A DNA stretch of 9,094 nt from an uncultured Selenomonas sp. GTDB taxonomy: Bacteria; Bacillota; Negativicutes; Selenomonadales; Selenomonadaceae. Below are positions 1 to 6,446 of this stretch, one piece after another. Below the pieces are notes generated by a model that was given only the letters and a program-made list of their open reading frames with translations, had not been told where the DNA came from and ran no database searches. Both the position numbers and the translations under genes were made by a program. How positions within the stretch are numbered: the stretch's first letter is position 1; every line of letters starts with the position of its first letter. Location: positions 1-9,094 of the forward strand of contig CALIBA010000350.1 in the NCBI GenBank assembly GCA_938045435.1, written 5' to 3'.

Positions 1-151
1 TATCGCGGTTAAACACCGCTGTAAAGTCCTCATGGTATCCCCCGTTGTACAGCGAAGTGCTGAGCACCTTGCGTGCACCGGAAAAGAACAGCGCAATGCT
101 CTTGTCGTATCGGTAGGCAACGTCCCCCGTTGTCAGCTTGGCCAGTTCCAC
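1..151 (-). CDS. cbiZ: Adenosylcobinamide amidohydrolase-like protein (CbiZ family), N-terminal part only
   Basis: This gene is cut by the window edge, leaving 50 codons of its 5' end. The start is a GTG at 151-149, with an AGGAGG ribosome binding site at 169-164, 12 bases upstream. It lies 24 bases downstream of the chelatase gene on the same strand, so the two are probably co-transcribed. The visible protein runs from an alternating hydrophobic segment to the motif VLSTSLYNGG and then AVFN. This resembles the LSTS/LSSA...NGG...N signature of the CbiZ family, recognised from memory. CbiZ removes the aminopropanol-linked nucleotide-loop side chain of adenosylcobinamide, giving adenosylcobyric acid for corrinoid salvage. 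The catalytic region and C-terminus are outside the window, so the family call rests on a short stretch. The neighbouring metal-chelatase gene supports a corrinoid role. Confidence 0.68.
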   Translation of the reverse strand, partial: MELAKLTTGDVAYRYDKSIALFFSGARKVLSTSLYNGGYHEDFTAVFNRD

Positions 152-163
152 GATGTCTGATGA

Positions 164-169
164 CCTCCT
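164..169 (-). promoter_or_regulatory. Ribosome binding site for the GTG start of the CbiZ-like gene
   Basis: AGGAGG reads leftward here, just after the stop codon of the chelatase gene. It fixes the otherwise unclear start at the GTG at 151-149. The 12-base spacing is a little long, but no ATG lies nearer in frame. Confidence 0.6.
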
Positions 170-175
170 GTGCAA

Positions 176-2086
176 TCACATCTGCATGCTGCGGGATGCG
201 CGGACAATCTCGAGCACCCCCTCGGCTGAGAGCTGTTCCAACGTATAATAACGCGCCTCCATACGGCGGGCGATCTCCGGTGCAGCTCCAACCCGCGGCA
301 CACCCCGCTCCGTATCAAGAACAAGCGTGAGCGCCTGTGTGCCTGCGATCTCTTCTGCTGCACGCAGGGCACGCTGTACGCCGCCATCTCCGTCCCGCGC
401 CGTATTCGTTCGCCCGTCCGTAATCAGGACAAGCACCGTTTTCTCACTGCCTCTGCGTTCCAGTTCACGCAGCGTTTGCAGAGCACAGGCGAGGCCCTCG
501 GCAAGCGGCGTCCGTCCGCCCGTCGGCAGGTCGCGCAGCTGCTTTTCCGCCAGCTCCACACTGCGCGTCATCGGCAAGAGCGTCTCCGCACGATCCCGCC
601 GAAAGACAATCAGCCCCACACGGTCGCGCTTTTGATATGCCTCTTGCAGAAGGGCAAGGATTGCTCCCTTCACCATCCTCATGCGCTCTCGTGCTCCCAT
701 CGACCCGCTCGCATCGACGAGAAAAAGGATATTTGCCGCTGAGCGTTTCGCACGCACCCAGACGCGCACATCCTCAGGACGGATCACAACCGTCTGCGTC
801 CCCTGACGCGCGCGCTGATACGGGGCTGCCGCACGCAGCGTAGCGGAGAGTGCGAGATCGAGACGGGCACCTGAGCGCGGCATTTCCGTGCGCAGGCAGC
901 GGCCGTCCGCTGTATGCGTCTGAACGATGTCGCGCTTTCCGCTCTTTCTGCCCTGGGCACGCATCGTCATGGAGAGGAGCGAGAGCCGCGCCATGACGTT
1001 CTCAAGCGGGGCTGCGACACGATCGTCTTCATCCGCATGCGCCTCCTCCGGCGGGGACGGATCGTCCGCCCCGTCCTGAGGCGCATTCTGGGATTCGTTC
1101 TCCGACGGGGATTCATGAGGGCTCTCCGCTCCTCCGTCATCCTGCGGAGGAGGTGCTGCCTGCGGCTCATCCGGCATGTCATTCCCGCCCTGCTCCAGGG
1201 CATTCCCAGCATCGGGCGGCGGCTGCTGTTCCTCCTGCGGGCGGCTCATCCGATGCACGAGGACAAGCTCCGCAGCTTCCTCCACATCCATAGGCATGAC
1301 GAATGATCTTCCTGCGAGCGCTGCAATCGTACGCGCCGCCTCGATAAGATAGATCTCCGCATGGTTGCCAACACAGTGCGCACGCTGGACACAGGCTGCC
1401 GCGAAGTGCAGAATGGCAGACGGCACCGCAACGCGCGGCAGCAGCGCACGCGCGCGGCAGATCATCGCACTGAATGCCTCCTCCTGCACGGCATAGGATG
1501 CACAAAATGCCATAGGATCACGCTCATAGGAGAGCACACGTGCAGTGATCTCCCTGCGCTGCGCGGGGTCGGTCACACTTTCCATCGAAACAAACATGCC
1601 GAAAGCATCCAACAGAGCAGGACGAAACGTCCCCTCATCGGGATCCATCGTGCCGACAGGTGTATAGGAAACCTCCTCGATAAACGAAAGTCCATCTCGT
1701 TCGAGACGGAAGAACCCATCCCCCGCACATTTCAACGCAGTGGATAGAATATCCTCACGCAGAAGATTCACCTCGTCCATATAAAGGAAGGTATCGCGTG
1801 CACGATACAGCAGACCGTGCCGCAGGCACCGCTCCCCTTTTTGCAGGGCCGTCTCCATGTCGATTGTACCGAAAATCATGTCCTCTGACGCACCGAGCGG
1901 CAGTTCCGTGATGCATCCGCGCTGCGTAAAGGGTGCTGCTGCGCGCACGAGAACAGATTTTGCCGTGCCGCGCGTGCCGGAGATCAAAAGCCCTCCTGTG
2001 CGTGGGTTCACCAACGCAATTGCAAGAGCACGCTTTGCATGTTCCTGCCTGACAACGGCAGTCAGCGGATAACGCTGAATATCCAA
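176..2086 (-). CDS. Fused ChlI/ChlD-type chelatase subunit (AAA+ ATPase plus von Willebrand A domain)
   Basis: This 636-residue protein joins the two small subunits of a Mg/Co-chelatase. It is expected to act as the cytoplasmic ATP-driven partner of a large ChlH/CobN-type subunit that inserts metal into a tetrapyrrole. The AAA+ domain is at about residues 1-280, with Walker A GTRGTAKS at 37-44 and Walker B FLYMDEVNLL with D104 and E105. A Pro/Glu/Asp-rich linker, roughly 283-360, follows. The C-terminal vWA domain has the MIDAS motif DASGS at 458-462, a GGRTPL threonine near 524 and ITDG near 557. The start is TTG at 2086, with GGAGG 7 bases upstream; a longer ATG start at 2119 lies inside the adjoining MITE. 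A selenomonad does not make chlorophyll, and a CbiZ-like gene follows, so cobalt insertion is the likelier role (inference). The usual LLDRFG motif reads LLDAFG at 158-163, which would replace the expected arginine with A161. Confidence 0.85.
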   Translation of the reverse strand: MDIQRYPLTAVVRQEHAKRALAIALVNPRTGGLLISGTRGTAKSVLVRAAAPFTQRGCITELPLGASEDMIFGTIDMETALQKGERCLRHGLLYRARDTFLYMDEVNLLREDILSTALKCAGDGFFRLERDGLSFIEEVSYTPVGTMDPDEGTFRPALLDAFGMFVSMESVTDPAQRREITARVLSYERDPMAFCASYAVQEEAFSAMICRARALLPRVAVPSAILHFAAACVQRAHCVGNHAEIYLIEAARTIAALAGRSFVMPMDVEEAAELVLVHRMSRPQEEQQPPPDAGNALEQGGNDMPDEPQAAPPPQDDGGAESPHESPSENESQNAPQDGADDPSPPEEAHADEDDRVAAPLENVMARLSLLSMTMRAQGRKSGKRDIVQTHTADGRCLRTEMPRSGARLDLALSATLRAAAPYQRARQGTQTVVIRPEDVRVWVRAKRSAANILFLVDASGSMGARERMRMVKGAILALLQEAYQKRDRVGLIVFRRDRAETLLPMTRSVELAEKQLRDLPTGGRTPLAEGLACALQTLRELERRGSEKTVLVLITDGRTNTARDGDGGVQRALRAAEEIAGTQALTLVLDTERGVPRVGAAPEIARRMEARYYTLEQLSAEGVLEIVRASRSMQM

Positions 2087-2093
2087 GTTTTTT

Positions 2094-2098
2094 CCTCC
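2094..2098 (-). promoter_or_regulatory. Ribosome binding site that sets the TTG start of the chelatase gene
   Basis: GGAGG on the minus strand is spaced 7 bases from the TTG at 2086-2084. The protein then begins DIQRYPLTAVV, matching where ChlI-type proteins normally begin. The upstream in-frame ATG at 2119 has no such site and lies within the left terminal repeat of the MITE. Confidence 0.75.
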
Positions 2099-2108
2099 GA
2101 AAAGCTGT

Positions 2109-2276
2109 TTAGGAATCACTGATAAAATGAAGTCTGTCAGAGTTTGGTATAGATTTTTGTCTTGCGGTAAGAAAACAACCTGGACACCAAGTGATGTTCT
2201 TGGGGGGATTTATCCAGAGCAGCAGAGCAAAAAATGTGCCGAAATGATCGGGCTGAATTTATCAGTGATTCCTTTA
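2109..2276. mobile_element. MITE-like non-autonomous element (160 bp) with TTTA target duplication
   Basis: The left end, GGAATCACTGATAAA at 2113-2127, is a perfect 15-bp inverted repeat of the right end at 2258-2272. Both ends are flanked outside by the direct repeat TTTA (2109-2112 and 2273-2276), as expected for a 4-bp target duplication. The 160-bp interior encodes no credible protein. It contains a nested hairpin: CTGGA/TCCAG (2180-2184 with 2213-2217) around CCAAG/CTTGG (2187-2191 with 2199-2203). Ends starting GG and a short TA-rich duplication would suit an IS5-group relative, but the parent transposase cannot be named from this window. The element lies 14 bases before the chelatase ribosome binding site and about 16 bases before the ylqD start, so it may carry or displace the promoters of both genes. 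Confidence 0.75.
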
Positions 2277-2292
2277 ATTAAGGAGAGATACA

Positions 2293-2703
2293 GTGGATTC
2301 TATTTCGATTAAAGTACCTGTCACTGTCAAGGCAAAGCTGACAGAGAAACTGCGCGCGAAGATGCTTAAGGAGATGGAAGAAGGGCTTAGCCGTGCTGAA
2401 TTGGAGCTTCAACAGCTAGGTATTCAGGAGAAGAGAGTGATGCAGGAGGCGGAGCAGGGGGAGCTTACGCCACAGGCAATTCAGCACATCAATAATATTC
2501 GGCAAGAGCGTCAGCGTCGAATGGATTATATGGAACAAACACGTGCCCAACAAGAGGAACTGCAGAAATTCGCTGAGGGAGCGGAGATTGTTCAAGGAAC
2601 ACTTGAACGTCAGGTTGAGGCAAAGATCGGTGATGATATGCGTGAACTGATGAATGTCGAAATCCTAGTGGAAGATGACAAAATTGTTGCCATTCGTTCC
2701 TAA
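2293..2703 (+). CDS. ylqD: YlqD family protein
   Basis: This 136-residue protein has no established biochemical role; the family is found in Firmicutes near ribosome-maturation genes. The N-terminus is a short beta-like stretch (DSISIKVPVTVKAKLTE). A long charged, probably coiled-coil region rich in Glu, Gln and Arg follows at about residues 20-115. The end, MNVEILVEDDKIVAIRS, is typical of YlqD proteins as I remember them. The start is GTG at 2293, with AAGGAG about 7 bases upstream, right beside the right end of the MITE. The gene overlaps rimM by 29 bases, so the two are translated from one message and probably coupled. In related bacteria ylqD sits between rpsP/KH-protein genes and rimM. 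Here the upstream neighbour is the divergent chelatase gene, so the usual upstream part of the cluster is missing. Confidence 0.8.
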   Translation: MDSISIKVPVTVKAKLTEKLRAKMLKEMEEGLSRAELELQQLGIQEKRVMQEAEQGELTPQAIQHINNIRQERQRRMDYMEQTRAQQEELQKFAEGAEIVQGTLERQVEAKIGDDMRELMNVEILVEDDKIVAIRS

Positions 2704-3184
2704 AGATCGCGTCATCATCGGGCGCGTTGGTGGACCGCATGGTGTACGCGGCGAGCTGCGTATTATTCCGTTGACGGACTTTCCTGAGCGATTTTCTGAT
2801 ATGCACAATGTGATGGTGGGCAGTGATCGCCTACATATCGAGAGTATAAGACCACAGGGCAGAAATATCCTTATGCGCTTTCGAGAATACCCTACTCGTG
2901 AAGAAGCACAGCAGCTCACGGGACGTCTCCTTACAGTGGCACGCGAAGAGGCGGTGCCTCTTGATGATGGCGAATACTATGTCTTTGACATCGTTGGACT
3001 GACAGTATACGATGAAATGGACAATGAAATCGGTACGATTGACAATGTTCTGCATACGGGCAGCAATGATGTTTATGTTGTGCGTACAGAGGAGGGGGGC
3101 GAGTTGCTCGTGCCTGCTCTTAGGACAGTCGTGTGTGCGATTGATCTAACTGATGGGCGTATGACAGTACGGCTGCCTGAGTAG
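2675..3184 (+). CDS. rimM: 16S rRNA processing protein RimM
   Basis: RimM binds ribosomal protein S19 and helps mature the head of the 30S subunit. The 169-residue product is of normal family length. The N-terminal RimM domain shows IGRVGGPHGVRGELRI at about residues 15-30. The C-terminal PRC-barrel domain begins near YYVFDIVGLTVYD and includes the conserved pattern TGSNDVYVV and LLVPAL. The ATG at 2675 has almost no space after GGAAG at 2670-2674. A TTG at 2684 would have a better 9-base spacing, so the true start may be three codons later. The gene overlaps the end of ylqD and ends right at a terminator. trmD and rplS, which often follow rimM, are absent. Confidence 0.92.
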   Translation: MTKLLPFVPKDRVIIGRVGGPHGVRGELRIIPLTDFPERFSDMHNVMVGSDRLHIESIRPQGRNILMRFREYPTREEAQQLTGRLLTVAREEAVPLDDGEYYVFDIVGLTVYDEMDNEIGTIDNVLHTGSNDVYVVRTEEGGELLVPALRTVVCAIDLTDGRMTVRLPE

Positions 3185-3218
3185 GCGGACGGGGAGGATT
3201 CTCTCCGCTCCGCTTTTT
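3184..3218 (+). terminator. Rho-independent terminator after rimM
   Basis: A GC-rich imperfect stem (GGCGGACGGGGAG at 3184-3196 with CTCTCCGCTCCGC at 3201-3213) has a 4-base GATT loop and is followed by five T residues at 3214-3218. It starts at the last base of the rimM stop codon. It separates ylqD-rimM from the tsa operon. Confidence 0.8.
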
Positions 3219-3220
3219 CT

Positions 3221-3249
3221 TTGCGGAAAAGTGTTGCTCGTGATATAAT
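3221..3249 (+). promoter_or_regulatory. Promoter of the tsaE-tsaB-rimI-tsaD operon
   Basis: A perfect -10 TATAAT lies at 3244-3249, preceded by the extended element TGA at 3241-3243. A partial -35, TTGCGG, lies at 3221-3226 with an ideal 17-base spacer. Transcription would start near 3256, giving a leader of about 35 bases before tsaE. The -35 element begins just after the T tract of the previous terminator. Confidence 0.7.
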
Positions 3250-3290
3250 GTATCAAATGTTTCGGTTTTTCATTCAAAAGGGGACGGAAT

Positions 3291-3767
3291 ATGCTCACCT
3301 GTATCACGCATTCTCCCGAAGAGACTGCGCATTTAGCGGGAACAATCGGAAAAATCATCCATGAGGGAACAGTGATCTGTCTCGATGGGGAACTTGGGGT
3401 GGGCAAAACCCTCTTTGTACGGGCACTTTCGCGTACACTCGGTGTAGAAAGCGACGTAACAAGCCCGACGTTCAATCTCATGAATCTCTACGAGGCAGCC
3501 TGTCCCATTGTGCATTTTGACCTCTATCGAATTACATCCGAGGAGGAACTTGAGGACATCGGTTTTCATGAATATGCGGAAGCGATGGAGGGAATCGTCC
3601 TCATTGAGTGGGCGGAGAAATTTCCGGAGGCAATGCCCGCAGACCGACTTCAGGTGCATATTGATGCACTGGATGGCGAAGGGCGACAGTTTACCTTTGC
3701 CGCCGAGGGGGAGAAGAGTATAGCACTCTTGGAGGAGTTGAGCAGCATTGTCGATTGTGAGCATTGA
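3291..3767 (+). CDS. tsaE: tRNA threonylcarbamoyladenosine biosynthesis ATPase TsaE
   Basis: TsaE is the P-loop ATPase that works with TsaB and TsaD in the final step of making t6A at position 37 of ANN-decoding tRNAs. The 158-residue protein has Walker A GELGVGKT at 33-40 and the family motif SPTFNLMNLY at 58-67. It also has HFDLYR at 75-80, with D77 in the position expected for magnesium binding, and IEWAEKF near 105-111. The ATG at 3291 is preceded by GGGGA, and by a near-consensus promoter further upstream. It is the first gene of a four-gene operon and overlaps tsaB by 20 bases. The C-terminal tail after about residue 140 is variable in the family. Confidence 0.95.
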   Translation: MLTCITHSPEETAHLAGTIGKIIHEGTVICLDGELGVGKTLFVRALSRTLGVESDVTSPTFNLMNLYEAACPIVHFDLYRITSEEELEDIGFHEYAEAMEGIVLIEWAEKFPEAMPADRLQVHIDALDGEGRQFTFAAEGEKSIALLEELSSIVDCEH

Positions 3768-4467
3768 CACATCTTCGCAGGTATCGAGTGTTGCTATCCT
3801 CTCAGGAGAGCGCATTGCGGCAGAGATCAGTATGCAGGGAGCGCTGACGCACTCAGAGACGTTGATGCCGCATATTGAAACTGCACTACACATGGCACGT
3901 GTGAAAAAGGGGGAGCTCGAAGGAATTGCTGTCAGCATTGGGCCTGGTTCGTTCACGGGACTGCGTATCGGACTTGCAGCTGCAAAGATGATGGCTTATG
4001 CCCTGCACACTCCACTTATCTGTGTACCGACTCTCGAGGCACTTGCCCATCACTGTATATGCACGGGAGTGCGTCTCATTCCTATGATGGATGCACAGAA
4101 GGGCAATGTTTATGCCCAAGAATTTATGTGGGAACAGAGAAATGATGGACTGACACTGCGGGAAGTCCGCCCCCTATCGATTGTACCGCTCACGGATGTT
4201 ATTGCAAGTCTTGAAGGGACGAAGGAACAGGTGCTCCTACTTGGGGATGCTATGCAGAAGAAAGCAGCCATTGCTCTGCCCACGGGCGTGCGTCTTGCGC
4301 CGATTTATGCATGTATGCCGCGCGCTGCATGTGTAGGGTTCGCGGGGCTTGTTCGCCTCGGGTGCGGCGTGTCGGATGATCCTGTGACAGCTGCACCGCT
4401 CTACCTGCGGCGCAGTGAGGCGGAGGTGCTTTGGGACAGGCGTCATGGCACAGAGGCGGCATCATGA
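3748..4467 (+). CDS. tsaB: tRNA threonylcarbamoyladenosine biosynthesis protein TsaB
   Basis: TsaB is the non-catalytic, ASKHA-fold partner that dimerises with TsaD in the t6A synthase complex. The 239-residue product begins MSIVSIDTSS, the family's N-terminal strand. It carries the characteristic SIGPGSFTGLRIG motif at about 63-75. The start is TTG at 3748, with GGAGGAG at 3731-3737 and 10 bases between. The next candidate, GTG at 3757, would be too far from that site. It overlaps the end of tsaE, and its TGA stop overlaps the ATG of rimI as ATGA, which suggests translational coupling on both sides. The C-terminal half is less conserved, but its length matches full-size TsaB. Confidence 0.94.
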   Translation: MSIVSIDTSSQVSSVAILSGERIAAEISMQGALTHSETLMPHIETALHMARVKKGELEGIAVSIGPGSFTGLRIGLAAAKMMAYALHTPLICVPTLEALAHHCICTGVRLIPMMDAQKGNVYAQEFMWEQRNDGLTLREVRPLSIVPLTDVIASLEGTKEQVLLLGDAMQKKAAIALPTGVRLAPIYACMPRAACVGFAGLVRLGCGVSDDPVTAAPLYLRRSEAEVLWDRRHGTEAAS

Positions 4468-4952
4468 TTTCCTTTCGTGCAATGGCACCTGACGATGCGG
4501 ATGCCGTTGCCTGCATAGAGCACGAGAGCTTCGCGACGCCATGGTCACGTGAGGATTTCTGGCGTGAGGCATCGAACGATTTTACCTGCTATATCGTCGC
4601 GCTCGAGGACACAGACATTATCGGCTTTGCAGGTTGTTGGATCTCGTTTGATGAGGCACAGGTGACAAATATTGCTGTGACCGCAATACAGCGCAATAAG
4701 GGATGTGGGAAACTCCTCATGGAGCAGATGATGTGTGCGGCAGTGGCACGCGGCGTAGAGCGCATGACGCTCGAAGTGCGACCATCGAATATGCCTGCGA
4801 TTCGCCTCTACGAGAGATTGGGATTCTCTGCGGTTGGTGTACGTAAAGGATATTATCAGGACAACGGTGAGGACGCGATCCTGATGTGGAATACGAAATT
4901 GAAGGATTTTGTAAATGAAAGATGTGCAGGAGAAACTGACCCTCGGGATTGA
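4464..4952 (+). CDS. rimI: Ribosomal-protein-type N-acetyltransferase RimI
   Basis: RimI is a GNAT acetyltransferase that uses acetyl-CoA to modify the N-terminus of proteins, classically ribosomal protein S18. The 162-residue protein starts at the ATG overlapping the tsaB stop. The acetyl-CoA binding motif A is QRNKGCGKLL at about 76-85. Motif B is LEVRPSNMPAIRLYERLGF near 105-123, and the C-terminal YYQDNGEDAILMW is typical of RimI. An upstream in-frame TTG at 4431 would add 11 residues inside tsaB without family support, so it was not used. RimI lies between tsaB and tsaD in many Gram-positive-type genomes. The 38-base overlap with tsaD indicates joint translation. Confidence 0.93.
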   Translation: MISFRAMAPDDADAVACIEHESFATPWSREDFWREASNDFTCYIVALEDTDIIGFAGCWISFDEAQVTNIAVTAIQRNKGCGKLLMEQMMCAAVARGVERMTLEVRPSNMPAIRLYERLGFSAVGVRKGYYQDNGEDAILMWNTKLKDFVNERCAGETDPRD

Positions 4953-5937
4953 GACGAGCTGTGATGAGACATCGGCAGCGGTTCTGCGCGGTATGCGTGA
5001 CCTCCGTTCGTGTGTCATCGCCACGCAGATTCCAATTCATCAGAAATACGGTGGCGTTGTGCCAGAGATTGCCTCACGTAATCACATCTTAAGCATTCTG
5101 CCAATCATTGTGCAGTCGCTTGAAGAGGCGAGCGTTTCCCTAGAAGATATTGATCAAGTTGCCGTTACCTATGGGCCAGGACTGGTCGGGGCTCTTCTAG
5201 TCGGTGTATCAGCGGCGAAATCACTCGCTTTTTCCATCGATGTGCCGCTTATTGGTGTGAATCATCTTGAGGGGCATATCTTCGCGAATTTCCTTGCAGA
5301 GAAGGATCTCACGCCGCCTTTCATGGCGCTTGTTGTCTCGGGTGGACATACGGCACTCGTCGATGTGGCGGACTACGAAACATTCCGCCTTATGGGCAGG
5401 ACACGTGACGATGCAGCCGGAGAGGCATTCGACAAGATCGCACGCGTGATGGGGCTGCCCTATCCAGGTGGTCCAGAGATCGATAGGCTCGCGCGTGTAG
5501 GTGATTCCTTGGCGATTGATTTCCCGCGTGCACTTGCACAAGAAGGGAACTATGAGTTCAGCTTCAGCGGATTAAAATCTGCTGTGCTGAACTATATCAA
5601 CAGCGAGACGATGAAGGGGCATGTGCTCAATAAGGCTGATATTGCTGCATCATTTCAGGCTGCCGTAGTAGAAGTGCTCGTGTACAAGGCATTCGAGGCG
5701 ATTCGTGAGACGGGGCGAGATACGCTTTGCCTTGCAGGCGGAGTTGCTGCGAATACCGCTCTTGAGAAGCGTCTACGCGAGATGACAGAGGAGCAGGGCA
5801 TCCGATATATCTATCCGCCACCGCGCCTTTGCACGGACAACGCAGCTATGATTGCCTGCCGTGGTGCATATCAAGCGGCGGCAGGAAAGTACAGTGATCT
5901 CTATCTAAACGCTGTTCCTGGACTTGATTTTGCATAG
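4915..5937 (+). CDS. tsaD: tRNA N6-adenosine threonylcarbamoyltransferase TsaD
   Basis: TsaD transfers the threonylcarbamoyl group from threonylcarbamoyl-AMP to A37 of tRNA, completing t6A. The 340-residue protein has the ASKHA nucleotide-binding start GIETSCDETS at 11-20 and the metal-binding HLEGH motif with H117 and H121. It also has VVSGGHT near 140-146, the segment FSFSGLKSAV, and the C-terminal TDNAAMIA with metal-binding D308. Length and motifs are complete, so it should be active. The ATG at 4915 follows AAGGA at 4902-4906 with 8-base spacing, inside the end of rimI. It is the last intact gene of the operon. The gene for TsaC/Sua5, which makes the substrate, is not in this window. Confidence 0.97.
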   Translation: MKDVQEKLTLGIETSCDETSAAVLRGMRDLRSCVIATQIPIHQKYGGVVPEIASRNHILSILPIIVQSLEEASVSLEDIDQVAVTYGPGLVGALLVGVSAAKSLAFSIDVPLIGVNHLEGHIFANFLAEKDLTPPFMALVVSGGHTALVDVADYETFRLMGRTRDDAAGEAFDKIARVMGLPYPGGPEIDRLARVGDSLAIDFPRALAQEGNYEFSFSGLKSAVLNYINSETMKGHVLNKADIAASFQAAVVEVLVYKAFEAIRETGRDTLCLAGGVAANTALEKRLREMTEEQGIRYIYPPPRLCTDNAAMIACRGAYQAAAGKYSDLYLNAVPGLDFA

Positions 5938-5953
5938 AGTTTTAGGGCGTTTC

Positions 5954-5979
5954 TTCCAGTGCGTGTGGTGGAATTTTTT
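5954..5979 (+). terminator. Possible weak terminator after tsaD
   Basis: A short stem, TTCCA/TGGAA (5954-5958 with 5969-5973), has a 10-base loop and is followed directly by six T residues. The stem is only 5 bp, so termination may be partial. The stronger stop lies at 6383-6431. Confidence 0.3.
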
Positions 5980-6021
5980 ATTTGCGCAGAAGATTTTATG
6001 ACAAAGAGCAAGGTCTTTTCA

Positions 6022-6050
6022 TTGAAAACGTGGATTCTATCCGTTATAAT
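6022..6050 (+). promoter_or_regulatory. Near-consensus sigma-70/sigma-A promoter with no intact gene downstream
   Basis: The -35 TTGAAA at 6022-6027 and the perfect -10 TATAAT at 6045-6050 are separated by an ideal 17-base spacer. Transcription would start near 6057 and run to the terminator at 6383-6431, giving a transcript of about 370 bases. The only coding signal in that stretch is a gene remnant. It may be the original promoter of the decayed gene or drive a small RNA. Confidence 0.6.
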
Positions 6051-6160
6051 GATGAATTTCGTAAGCAGTCGAAAGGTGGCAGGTACATAGAGATGAGTGT
6101 ATATATATGGGGAACTGTACAGAAATACGGTGAAGATTCTCCGCGAACTGAAATACTTTT

Positions 6161-6367
6161 TTGAAGAATTGTATCATCTCCTCGGCGGTGGATCTCATCG
6201 AGTACAGCAGGAAACCCAAGGCACTTGCAACCGTCATCGCTGCAACACTCCATTTCGACTATGCAGACGATCCAGAGGCGGTTGAGGTGCAGAGTTACGT
6301 AAAGGAGCATGGGCTCAAGAAGGAAATCACTCACTTTAAAGAGATTCCGATAGCCTCCGAACATTGA
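6161..6367 (+). pseudogene. C-terminal remnant of a mannitol-dehydrogenase-family gene
   Basis: One frame keeps about 60 residues of convincing protein, from SSAVDLIEY through LATVIAATLHFDYADDPEAV to a stop at 6365-6367. The pattern of an IAA-L-HFD block, then DDPEA, then a KEHGL-like end, resembles the extreme C-terminus of mannitol-1-phosphate 5-dehydrogenase and related polyol dehydrogenases, recognised from memory. No catalytic or NAD-binding part is present. The sequence between 5938 and 6160 does not continue it in any frame, so the gene seems to have lost its 5' portion by deletion. A TTG at 6161 could open a 68-residue frame, but no convincing ribosome binding site precedes it. The preserved stop and the terminator just downstream fit the native 3' end of the lost gene. 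The family call is tentative. Confidence 0.45.
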
Positions 6368-6382
6368 AAAAAGTGAAAATGC

Positions 6383-6431
6383 AATACCCCCGATCGATTA
6401 GATTAAAGTTTCTAATCGATGGGGGTATTTT
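6383..6431 (+). terminator. Strong rho-independent terminator
   Basis: AATACCCCC (6383-6391), one bulged G, and ATCGATTAGA (6393-6402) pair with TCTAATCGAT and GGGGGTATT (6411-6429). The loop is 8 bases and TTTT ends the structure. It closes the transcript through the dehydrogenase remnant. The minus-strand continuation also has T-rich stretches, so it could stop leftward transcription from the relic at 6447-6836. Confidence 0.85.
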
Positions 6432-6446
6432 GTTGCTCTTGTGCTT

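Noticed and set aside
914..1306. Plus-strand open frame of 130 codons across the chelatase linker
   Set aside because: It is the antisense of the Pro/Glu/Asp-rich linker; its Arg- and Leu-rich composition is the mirror of GC-rich codons, and it has no ribosome binding site or family motif.
2087..2292. Cobalamin riboswitch upstream of the chelatase gene
   Set aside because: The space is almost fully taken by the MITE and no B12-box-like sequence was seen.
2127..2312. A 61-codon plus-strand frame starting inside the MITE
   Set aside because: It crosses the right terminal repeat and runs into ylqD in another frame; no ribosome binding site and no recognisable motif.
3333..3956. A 207-codon minus-strand frame under tsaE and tsaB
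   Set aside because: It is antisense to two clearly recognised genes with all family motifs, and has no motif of its own.
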